A stretch of 32,306 bases of DNA from an uncultured Bacteroidota bacterium. GTDB lineage: Bacteria > Bacteroidota > Bacteroidia > Bacteroidales > P3. Under the pieces are notes generated by a model. That model had not been told where the DNA came from. It was given only the letters and a program-made list of their open reading frames with translations, and ran no database searches. The DNA lies in assembly GCA_902784465.1 (NCBI GenBank), contig CACZUZ010000028.1, positions 1 through 32,306 on the forward strand, given 5' to 3'. The position numbers and the translations under genes are program-made. Below are positions 26,289-32,306 of this stretch, piece after piece; positions within the stretch are counted from its first letter, which is position 1; each line of letters starts with the position of its first letter.

Positions 26289-27329
26289 TCAGAATTCGGT
26301 CAATTTGTGTTGTGCATAGGTGCGCCATTTCTCAATGACGGCACGCATATCGTTGGGGAACTGTGATTCGAAATGCATCTGCTTGTGGGTTGTGGGATGC
26401 TCGAAGCCTAAAACAAGGGCATGGAGTGCCTGGCGTGGCAAGAGCTGGAAACAATTGTCTACAAATTGTTTGTATTTCGAAAATGTGGTTCCTTTCAATA
26501 TCTGGTTTCCTCCATAGGCGGCATCGTTAAAAAGCGGATGACCTATATGCTTCATGTGGGCGCGTATCTGGTGTGTGCGTCCTGTCTCCAGCACACATTC
26601 CACAAGCGTCACATAGCCAAAGCGTTCCAGCACATGCCAGTGTGTAATGGCATGCTTCCCTACATCGGGGTCGTCATATACTGCCATGATGCGGCGATCC
26701 TTGGCAGAACGTGCCAAGTTGCCCACTATTGTTCCCTCATCTTCCTGAAAATCGCCCCATACCAAGGCATTGTATTTCCTCTCGATGGTGTGGTCGAAGA
26801 ACTGCTTTGCCAGATGGGCCTGAGCCTCTTCAGTCTTGGCTATTAAAAGAAGGCCAGATGTGTCTTTGTCGATTCGATGCACAAGGTAGGATGTGATGGG
26901 ATTGCCATCCTTGCCCTTCTTGCCATCATAGTACCATGCCAAGGCATTGAGCAATGTACCGTCGAAGTTGCCAAAGCCTGGATGCACGACGAGACCGGCC
27001 TGCTTGTCGACAACCAGCAAGTCGTCATCCTCGTAGACAATCTTGAAGTCAATCTGTTGAGGAACTATCTCTATCTCTCTCGGTGGAGTGGGCAGCAGTA
27101 CGCTGATGACATCCTGGGGCTTAATCTTGTAACTGGACTTTGTCGTTTTGCCATTGACAAGAATGCAGTCGGCCTTGGCGGCAGCCTGTATCTTGGTACG
27201 GGAAACACCCTCAATACGCATAAAGAGATATTTGTCCAGTCGCATGGTCTCTTGGCCGCGATCGACAGTAAACCTATGGTTTTCGTATAGTTCCTGTTCT
27301 TGTTCTTCGATGATTAAATCTTCTGCCAT
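26289..27329 (-). CDS. rluD: RluA family pseudouridine synthase (RluD-type)
   Basis: A 346-residue enzyme that converts uridines of 23S rRNA to pseudouridine, most likely the helix 69 sites if it is truly RluD. An S4 RNA-binding domain lies at about residues 28-90 (LDKYLFMRIEGVSRTKIQAAAK). The catalytic domain has HRIDKDTSGLLL with Asp154, the conserved VVDKQAGLVVHPG before it, and LETGRTHQIRAHM after it. The start lies two bases beyond the stop of the T9SS cargo gene, so it is the last gene of a leftward operon. RluA-family specificity cannot be fixed by sight. Confidence 0.88.
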   Translation of the reverse strand: MAEDLIIEEQEQELYENHRFTVDRGQETMRLDKYLFMRIEGVSRTKIQAAAKADCILVNGKTTKSSYKIKPQDVISVLLPTPPREIEIVPQQIDFKIVYEDDDLLVVDKQAGLVVHPGFGNFDGTLLNALAWYYDGKKGKDGNPITSYLVHRIDKDTSGLLLIAKTEEAQAHLAKQFFDHTIERKYNALVWGDFQEDEGTIVGNLARSAKDRRIMAVYDDPDVGKHAITHWHVLERFGYVTLVECVLETGRTHQIRAHMKHIGHPLFNDAAYGGNQILKGTTFSKYKQFVDNCFQLLPRQALHALVLGFEHPTTHKQMHFESQFPNDMRAVIEKWRTYAQHKLTEF

Positions 27330-27331
27330 AG

Positions 27332-29248
27332 CTATCGTTTAATGAATTTGAGAGTGTCTCTGAAAGAGGTGGCTGTGTCGACGACGACAAGCATATAGAA
27401 CCCTGCTGGCAGGTCGGAGACATTAATGCTCTCTGCAAAGGGAATCTCTTTTACCTTGCGACCAAAGGTGTCGACAATTTGTATCGATGCATTACCCAGC
27501 TCGGTGCCATTAGTCGCAATATGCACCATATCACGTACTGGATTGGGATAGAGTGAGAGCTCTATTCCTTGCGTGACTGATTCAGGCTTAGCTACGGAAA
27601 CCAATGCCGACTGCCCAAAACAGGGACGCATCATAAGCGAGCCAGTCCAGATACTCTGTGACCAGTCGCTGGTGACGCGGTAGTATGTCTCTGCCCGTGA
27701 GTCGGTATTGCGGTCAAAACCAATATTTATAAAATCTGTCGTTTGCTGTTCGAAACCGACGAAGATTGTGTCGCTGACCACAACACCACGATCAAGCTTG
27801 TAACGGTGGTAACGATTAAGTCCATCGAACTCAGGATAGTATCGGGTTTCGCCGTGATAGATTAGTTCTGACGGAATGCCATTCCGTGCTTTCCATACGC
27901 AGAGGACAAAAGGCGCTCCCTCATTCTCGCCACCGCGTGTACGGTTGAAGAACAGGTCAACGGCGGTGATGGTGTCGCGATTATGAAGATAGTGGCGACA
28001 AGCAATATACATCTTGCTTGAGGTTGGCCCAGTCTTGGTGACACCATAGCCGTTTTCGGGGCTTCCATCGTCGTAGGCCAGATAGTCGGCAAAACATTGT
28101 CTGAAGCACAAGGTGTCATTCTCCAGATGATTGTCGCCGCCAACACCTTCGCGGACAATGTGGACAACATTGAAAGAGGTCTGCTTGCCGGCAACAGGAA
28201 ACGAGAAGTTGACGGGAGGATTGCTGTGTACCGGTTTGGTCTGATAGCGTCCGTCGGGGAAGAAAGCCGGAATGTTTTCCAAACCGCCATCGTAGTTGCT
28301 CACCGTCGTACCGTTCTCGTCGACAACACGATAGCTGTAATTGGATGCCAATGTCTGATTGTAACGGTTGACGATACGCATCTCAAGACTGGCAGCCATG
28401 TCGGCAGATGTGAACTGTCGGGCGGGCATGGCCTGATAGCGTTTGAGCATGGAGGGTGCTGGGTCGGCAAAGGCTATGTCACGGAAGAGGGAGTCGGCAG
28501 ATGTGCGCCCATAATTCAGGTAGACATAGTCGATGTTCCACTGGTCGCAGTTGCCAGCTATGCCACTCTTGGGGTTGTTGTCGAGACTCGCGTAGTTGCG
28601 AAACCTGAACTGAAAGCGGGAGGCGAGGAAACGGGGGTCATCGATTTTGACGCTTGCAAAACGCCAAGGCCACTTGGATTGCACACCCGCAGTATCTGCC
28701 TCATAGCCAGGCGTCGACCACACCACATACCAGATGTCATCATCAGGGCAATAGAAGTCGAGGAAGAGGGAGTCCTGAGTCGAAGGGACACTCCCCACGC
28801 GGTCGAGAGTGTTGCCGTACCAACCGCCCGGAAGATAGAAGAAGCTGAGAATGATGGAGTCGGCAGGGGTCAATGGTCGACGGATTGAGCCAGTGATGGA
28901 ATCCAAGCGAATAGGCTGCGATGTTAGCGTGTCGGCGGTAAAGAGATTGGTAGAGGCTTGCGGATAAAGGTCACCATTCTCATTGAGGGCATCAAGGGTA
29001 GCCATGCCGACCGTCGGTGCCTGACGGGCATAGGTCTTGCCCACCAAAGCCTGAGCGGAGAGCCAGCGTGAAGAGGCAGGGTAACCCTCGTAGTTGGAGA
29101 AATCGTCAAAGAAAGGCAGTTCCAGAAGCAGCGTGTCGTAACTCTTCGGGTACTTCGGCATATTCACCGACGATAGTCCCATCAAAACTTCCTGACAGTA
29201 GGCTACATGGAACAGAAGAACAAAAGCAATGAAGATTATTTTTTTCAA
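27332..29248 (-). CDS. T9SS type A sorting domain protein (secreted)
   Basis: A 638-residue exported protein. It starts with TTG (MKKIIFIAFVLLFHVAYCQ signal peptide; no in-frame ATG is near). Most of the body is beta-rich with the family feature LPFFDDFSNYEG near residue 45 and several WxxxxxD-type strands. The last ~75 residues are a T9SS type A sorting domain: LSLYPNPVRDMVHI, IQIVDTFGRKVKEI, LPAGFYMLVVVD...FIKR. It should be exported by Sec and then secreted to the cell surface by the T9SS encoded next door. The passenger domain has no name I can give. It lies between the PASTA protein and the rluD-like gene. Confidence 0.88.
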   Translation of the reverse strand: MKKIIFIAFVLLFHVAYCQEVLMGLSSVNMPKYPKSYDTLLLELPFFDDFSNYEGYPASSRWLSAQALVGKTYARQAPTVGMATLDALNENGDLYPQASTNLFTADTLTSQPIRLDSITGSIRRPLTPADSIILSFFYLPGGWYGNTLDRVGSVPSTQDSLFLDFYCPDDDIWYVVWSTPGYEADTAGVQSKWPWRFASVKIDDPRFLASRFQFRFRNYASLDNNPKSGIAGNCDQWNIDYVYLNYGRTSADSLFRDIAFADPAPSMLKRYQAMPARQFTSADMAASLEMRIVNRYNQTLASNYSYRVVDENGTTVSNYDGGLENIPAFFPDGRYQTKPVHSNPPVNFSFPVAGKQTSFNVVHIVREGVGGDNHLENDTLCFRQCFADYLAYDDGSPENGYGVTKTGPTSSKMYIACRHYLHNRDTITAVDLFFNRTRGGENEGAPFVLCVWKARNGIPSELIYHGETRYYPEFDGLNRYHRYKLDRGVVVSDTIFVGFEQQTTDFINIGFDRNTDSRAETYYRVTSDWSQSIWTGSLMMRPCFGQSALVSVAKPESVTQGIELSLYPNPVRDMVHIATNGTELGNASIQIVDTFGRKVKEIPFAESINVSDLPAGFYMLVVVDTATSFRDTLKFIKR

Positions 29249-29252
29249 GATG

Positions 29253-29275
29253 CTGTTTAGGTTTACGTTAAACAG
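29253..29275 (-). other. hairpin just before the TTG start of the T9SS cargo gene
   Basis: CTGTTTA and TAAACAG arms (7 bp, 9-base loop) end four bases before the TTG at 29248. The position could influence translation start, but a short stem of this size may be chance. Confidence 0.4.
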
Positions 29276-29283
29276 TTTTGGAA

Positions 29284-30150
29284 TTAAAACTCGTCAAGTC
29301 CTGTCATACGGTAGGGGTCTGAGCCTGAAGGCTCGTCGGGTTGTTCATAGAGAGAGCGGATAGAGTCCTCTATCTGACGCTGTTTCATGCGTTCCAGCTC
29401 TTCCATGGCAACGACAGACTTGTCGCAATACCACAGCTCCACATGGTTGCCATACTGTGAAGTGGGACGTCCGCTGTATTCGGGCAACTGCTTGTAAACT
29501 ATGGCGCGCGACATATCGGTGATGCCGTCATAATGCTCCACACCCATATTCAGCGAAGCGGAGAGTATGCTGGTGCGTGCCTTTTGGGGGCTCATACCTA
29601 CAAGATAAGGGACAATGGTCTGGCCCGACCCAGTGCCGGTGCCGACAACAAGGTCGATCATCGCACCCTTCTCGAGGCGACGGCCAGGAGCCACACTGCG
29701 TCCCCTGTATTTCTGTTCGAGGACAACATGGTGCGGGTCGTTGACGAAAGTGATTCGCCCACCACGCAAGCCCACGTTCTGTAGTTGCGAAACCGCATGG
29801 CGGACACTGAGGGAACGCAAGTCGGGGACAATAGCGTTGTCGGGTACATGTGAGGTGACGGTGAGGTAAATCTTGCGTCCATCCTTGATGAGCGAGCCGG
29901 AGTCAGGGTCCTGGCGCAAGATGTATCCGCCACGTTTGCCCGACTGGTAGATGGAGTCAATGATTACATAATGGACTGTAAAACCGTCCTTTGTACTTTC
30001 GAGGTCATCGACGTAGGAGCCTACCACGTAGGGAGTCGGGTATTCCTGTCCGACGCGACCATAGTGTCTGAGGACAAAGAAAACCACGACCACAATGAAA
30101 AACGACACTACGATGGCGACAAGCGCATGTATAAGCCAAGTTTTTTTCAT
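29284..30150 (-). CDS. PASTA-domain membrane protein
   Basis: A 288-residue protein with one N-terminal transmembrane helix (about residues 9-28, ALVAIVVSFFIVVVVFFVL) and an extracytoplasmic part with three PASTA domains: about 38-100 (PTPYVVGSYVDDLES...DPDSGSLIKDGRKIYLTV), about 106-172 (AIVPDLRSLSVRHAVSQLQNVG...) and about 178-245 (TIVPYLVGMSPQKARTSI...). The last ~40 residues are charged and low in structure. PASTA domains bind peptidoglycan or beta-lactams; there is no kinase or transpeptidase domain here. In related genomes a similar gene often sits beside rluD and ddl; ddl is absent here. Confidence 0.87.
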   Translation of the reverse strand: MKKTWLIHALVAIVVSFFIVVVVFFVLRHYGRVGQEYPTPYVVGSYVDDLESTKDGFTVHYVIIDSIYQSGKRGGYILRQDPDSGSLIKDGRKIYLTVTSHVPDNAIVPDLRSLSVRHAVSQLQNVGLRGGRITFVNDPHHVVLEQKYRGRSVAPGRRLEKGAMIDLVVGTGTGSGQTIVPYLVGMSPQKARTSILSASLNMGVEHYDGITDMSRAIVYKQLPEYSGRPTSQYGNHVELWYCDKSVVAMEELERMKQRQIEDSIRSLYEQPDEPSGSDPYRMTGLDEF

Positions 30151-30176
30151 AACTGTATAACTATAAACACGATACT

Positions 30177-31508
30177 TTATTTTGCCACTTCACCAATTAA
30201 TGTTGCAGCGGTGCATCGCACGACCTTCACATTCACATACTGACCTGGTTTGATGTCACCCCTGTCGAAGACAATGACCTTGTTCTGACTATTGCGGCCA
30301 AAGAGCTGCTGCTCAGAGCGGTGCGACACACCCTCCACCAGTACCTCAAAGACCTTGCCGACCTCGCGCTGGTTGTTCTCGAGGGCTATCTGGCCCTGCA
30401 GGGCTATGATTTCCTCAAGGCGGCGAGTCTTTACCTCGTCCGGCACATCGTCCTGCAGATGCTTCTCGGCATAGGTGTTGGGGCGCATGGAGAACTTGAA
30501 CATGTAGGCGTAATCGTACCTCACGCGGCGAAACATCTCAAGAGTTGCCTGATGATCCTCCTCGGTCTCACCGCAGAAGCCGGCGATGACATCAGTGGTT
30601 ATGCTGCAATCCGGAATGTAGCGACGAATGGCATCGATGCGGTCGAGGTACCATTCCGGCGTATAGTGGCGGTTCATAAGTTTCAGCATTCTGGCACTGC
30701 CCGACTGGACAGGGAGGTGGATACAGCGGCAGATGTTGGGATAAGAAGCCATCACGCGCAACAACTCGTCGCTCAGGTCTTTGGGGTGCGATGTGGCAAA
30801 CCTGACGCGCAGCAGGGGATTCACCTTTGCCACCATCTCCATAAGCTGCGGAAATCCCACTTCGGCTCCCGTATCGGCATCCTTCCAACGGTAGCTGTTC
30901 ACGTTCTGGCCGAGCAGAGTCACCTCGCGGTAGCCCTTGTCGAACAGATCTGCGGCCTCGCGGACAATGGATTGGGCGTTACGGCTACGCTCACGACCAC
31001 GGGTGTATGGCACCACGCAGTAGGCACAATAGTTCTGGCAGCCGCGCATGATGCTGATATAGGCTGTTATACCGTTGGTGTCGTAGCGTATGGGGTCGAT
31101 ATCGTCGTATGTCTCGCTCTCGCTGAGCAACGTCTCGGCGAGACGTTCCCCATTCTGTATACGCTTAAGCATGGCCGGCAGATTGCGATACGCATCGGGA
31201 CCGACAATAAAACTGACATTATCCTCCTCGGCCATCAGCTGGTCCTTAAGCCTTTCGGCCATGCAGCCAAGGATTCCAATCTTGACCCACTGGCGAGAAC
31301 GCTGCAGCGCACGAAGTTCACGCAGACGTTTGCGTATACGCTGCTCCGCGTTGTCGCGTATGGCACAGGTGTTGATGAGAATATAGTCTGCCGTATTAAT
31401 GTCACGAACAAGGGAATAGCCCTCGCGCGACAGTAAAGAAGTCACGATTTCACTGTCAGCGAAATTCATCTGACAGCCGTATGTCTCGATATAAATATTA
31501 TTTTTCAA
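30177..31508 (-). CDS. miaB: tRNA-2-methylthio-N6-dimethylallyladenosine synthase, MiaB
   Basis: A 443-residue radical SAM methylthiotransferase that adds the 2-methylthio group to i6A37 of tRNAs. The N-terminal cluster uses Cys12, Cys48 and Cys82 (ETYGCQMNF, INTCAIR, LGCMAERL). The radical SAM cluster uses Cys157, Cys161 and Cys164 (GCQNYCAYC). The C-terminal TRAM domain is at about 380-440. Length is normal. The start codon is TTG at 31508 (MKNNIYIETYG); an in-frame stop upstream leaves no ATG. It heads a leftward group with the PASTA, T9SS cargo and rluD-like genes. Confidence 0.93.
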   Translation of the reverse strand: MKNNIYIETYGCQMNFADSEIVTSLLSREGYSLVRDINTADYILINTCAIRDNAEQRIRKRLRELRALQRSRQWVKIGILGCMAERLKDQLMAEEDNVSFIVGPDAYRNLPAMLKRIQNGERLAETLLSESETYDDIDPIRYDTNGITAYISIMRGCQNYCAYCVVPYTRGRERSRNAQSIVREAADLFDKGYREVTLLGQNVNSYRWKDADTGAEVGFPQLMEMVAKVNPLLRVRFATSHPKDLSDELLRVMASYPNICRCIHLPVQSGSARMLKLMNRHYTPEWYLDRIDAIRRYIPDCSITTDVIAGFCGETEEDHQATLEMFRRVRYDYAYMFKFSMRPNTYAEKHLQDDVPDEVKTRRLEEIIALQGQIALENNQREVGKVFEVLVEGVSHRSEQQLFGRNSQNKVIVFDRGDIKPGQYVNVKVVRCTAATLIGEVAK

Positions 31509-31604
31509 TTCGTTACGCGTTATTATTCAAAAAAAGTATTCAATCCAAATCTCACTAACGACTCAATAATTACACATTATTATAGCATTAAAACATTTAA
31601 CGCT

Positions 31605-31629
31605 GAGAACATATAAATAGTATGTTCTC
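31605..31629. promoter_or_regulatory. 9-bp palindrome upstream of miaB
   Basis: GAGAACATA (31605-31613) and TATGTTCTC (31621-31629) are perfect arms with a 7-base loop. It sits about 100 bases before the miaB start. It may be an operator or a leader hairpin. Otherwise 31509-31679 contains no gene and no clear -7 element. Confidence 0.45.
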
Positions 31630-31679
31630 CGAAAAATAATTCGAACTGTAAAGTTACTTGGTGTACAAAGACCGAATCT

Positions 31680-31838
31680 ATCGATAACCAGATAGTACAT
31701 GGCGCCATTTACTACGATTTGCTCAACCCAAGAGTACGAAAGGCTTTCAAGCTGAATCCCAACACCCTGTGGGAGGCACTTCAGGACAAACCCACAGGCA
31801 CGCTTGTAATTGTGGACGAGATTCAGATTTATACACCT
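31680..31838 (+). pseudogene. internal fragment of an AAA_14-type ATP-binding protein
   Basis: One frame reads AIYYDLLNPRVRKAFKLNPN, then TLWEALQDKPTGTLVIVDEIQ. This is the middle of an AAA_14 ATPase, including Walker B (LVIVDEIQ). There is no Walker A in front and no DUF4143 part behind. The open frame continues to 31970, but past about 31838 it overlaps the opposite-strand nuclease gene and no longer looks like the family. It is a third relic of the same ATPase type as those at 2161 and 2768. Confidence 0.65.
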
Positions 31839-31867
31839 GCCATCTGGAAAAAGAACGAGAGGGGTGC

Positions 31868-32306
31868 TTATCGCGCTATTGTCCAGTCTTCTATGGTCCA
31901 GGTGTCGATGTCGAAGTTTACGCCGACCTTGACGAGTTTGCGGGGGTCGGTGGCGAACTGGGCTGCGTAGTCTTTCGACTCTATCTGCTGGAGGGCTTTC
32001 TCGGCGCTACTCTTGACCTTGAATTCAAATAGATAGATGGTGTCGGGAGCGTGGACAATCATGTCGACACGGCCTGTGCTGCACCTGACCTGAGTCTGCA
32101 CATAAACGTTGAGCATCGAGAGGATAAGGTAGAAGGTGTATTCGTAGAAGCCCTCGCGAGTGGAGGCCTCTGCGAGCTTCTGCTTGAAGCCATCGACGTA
32201 AGGCACACCGGCAAGGAAAGCTTTGAGCTCCTGTAACGCCTTGTCGATGTCGCCAGACTCTATGGCCTCCCACATTTTGTAGGCACAGCCTAATTGGATT
32301 CGGTCG
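31868..32306 (-). CDS. PD-(D/E)XK nuclease C-terminal domain of an AAA ATPase-like protein (partial)
   Basis: The last ~145 codons of a gene that runs off the right edge; the frame is open to the window end, and a methionine at 32275 is probably internal. It matches the PDDEXK_9 domain of the AAA-ATPase-like/DUF1703 class: TREGFYEYTFYLILSML, then VQTQVRCSTGRVDMIVHAP with the catalytic Asp, YLFEFKVKSSAEKAL with the E-x-K, and QIESKDYAAQFATD...VGVNFD. The ATPase half must lie to the right. Proteins of this type are common, multicopy and of unknown role in gut Bacteroidales. Confidence 0.82.
   Translation of the reverse strand, partial: DRIQLGCAYKMWEAIESGDIDKALQELKAFLAGVPYVDGFKQKLAEASTREGFYEYTFYLILSMLNVYVQTQVRCSTGRVDMIVHAPDTIYLFEFKVKSSAEKALQQIESKDYAAQFATDPRKLVKVGVNFDIDTWTIEDWTIAR

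Noticed and set aside
30321-31436. 371-codon open frame on the plus strand opposite miaB
   Set aside because: miaB has all its cysteines and domains on the minus strand; the antisense product matches nothing recognisable.

Overview
The window looks like the chromosome of an uncultured member of the Bacteroidales (phylum Bacteroidota). Three things support this: a type IX secretion (T9SS) core operon, a T9SS-sorted cargo protein, and promoters with the Bacteroidota -7 motif TAnnTTTG about 20-110 bases before several genes. No rRNA, tRNA or CRISPR array was seen. Genus cannot be fixed from the sequence alone.

Layout. (1) 1-6560 is an accessory, AT-richer zone. It holds a leftward AAA ATPase plus small nuclease-like gene pair (78-1729), two collapsed relics of DUF4143-type ATP-binding proteins (2161-2509 and 2768-3281), and two intact AAA ATPases (3475-4533 and 4897-6141). 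These are separated by intergenic DNA full of 8-bp AATG-type tandem repeats and hairpin elements. (2) 6647-7885 is a secreted DUF4919-like protein, followed by an orphan scrap of a T9SS C-terminal sorting domain (7920-8015). (3) 8083-13574 is a three-gene rightward operon: a TerB/Sel1-like protein, a three-helix membrane protein and a superfamily 1 helicase with a 7-bp tandem repeat inside its reading frame. (4) 13619-15870, leftward, is a DRTGG-domain protein, an RsbW-like ATPase and an [FeFe]-hydrogenase-like protein, probably a redox-sensing group. (5) 16207-18896 is a cell-envelope group: polysaccharide deacetylase-like protein, KdsC phosphatase and RlpA-like protein. (6) 19088-26229 is the T9SS core: porP, gldK/porK, gldL/porL, gldM/porM, gldN/porN and a second gldN-like gene (compare gldO). 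(7) 26289-31508, leftward, is miaB, a PASTA-domain membrane protein, a T9SS cargo protein and an RluD-type pseudouridine synthase. (8) The right edge repeats the theme of the left: an ATPase fragment (about 31680-31838) and the C-terminal end of a PD-(D/E)XK nuclease/AAA protein that runs off the window.

How it works together: GldK/N form the periplasmic ring, GldL/M the proton-driven motor, and PorP-family proteins help anchor substrates. The 638-residue protein at 27332-29248 carries the signal this machine reads, and the 7920-8015 scrap shows another cargo gene once stood here. The most novel-looking items are the ATPase/nuclease pair, the TerB-membrane-helicase operon with its possibly phase-variable helicase, the octamer and hairpin repeat families, and the strong hairpins at several gene junctions of the T9SS operon.
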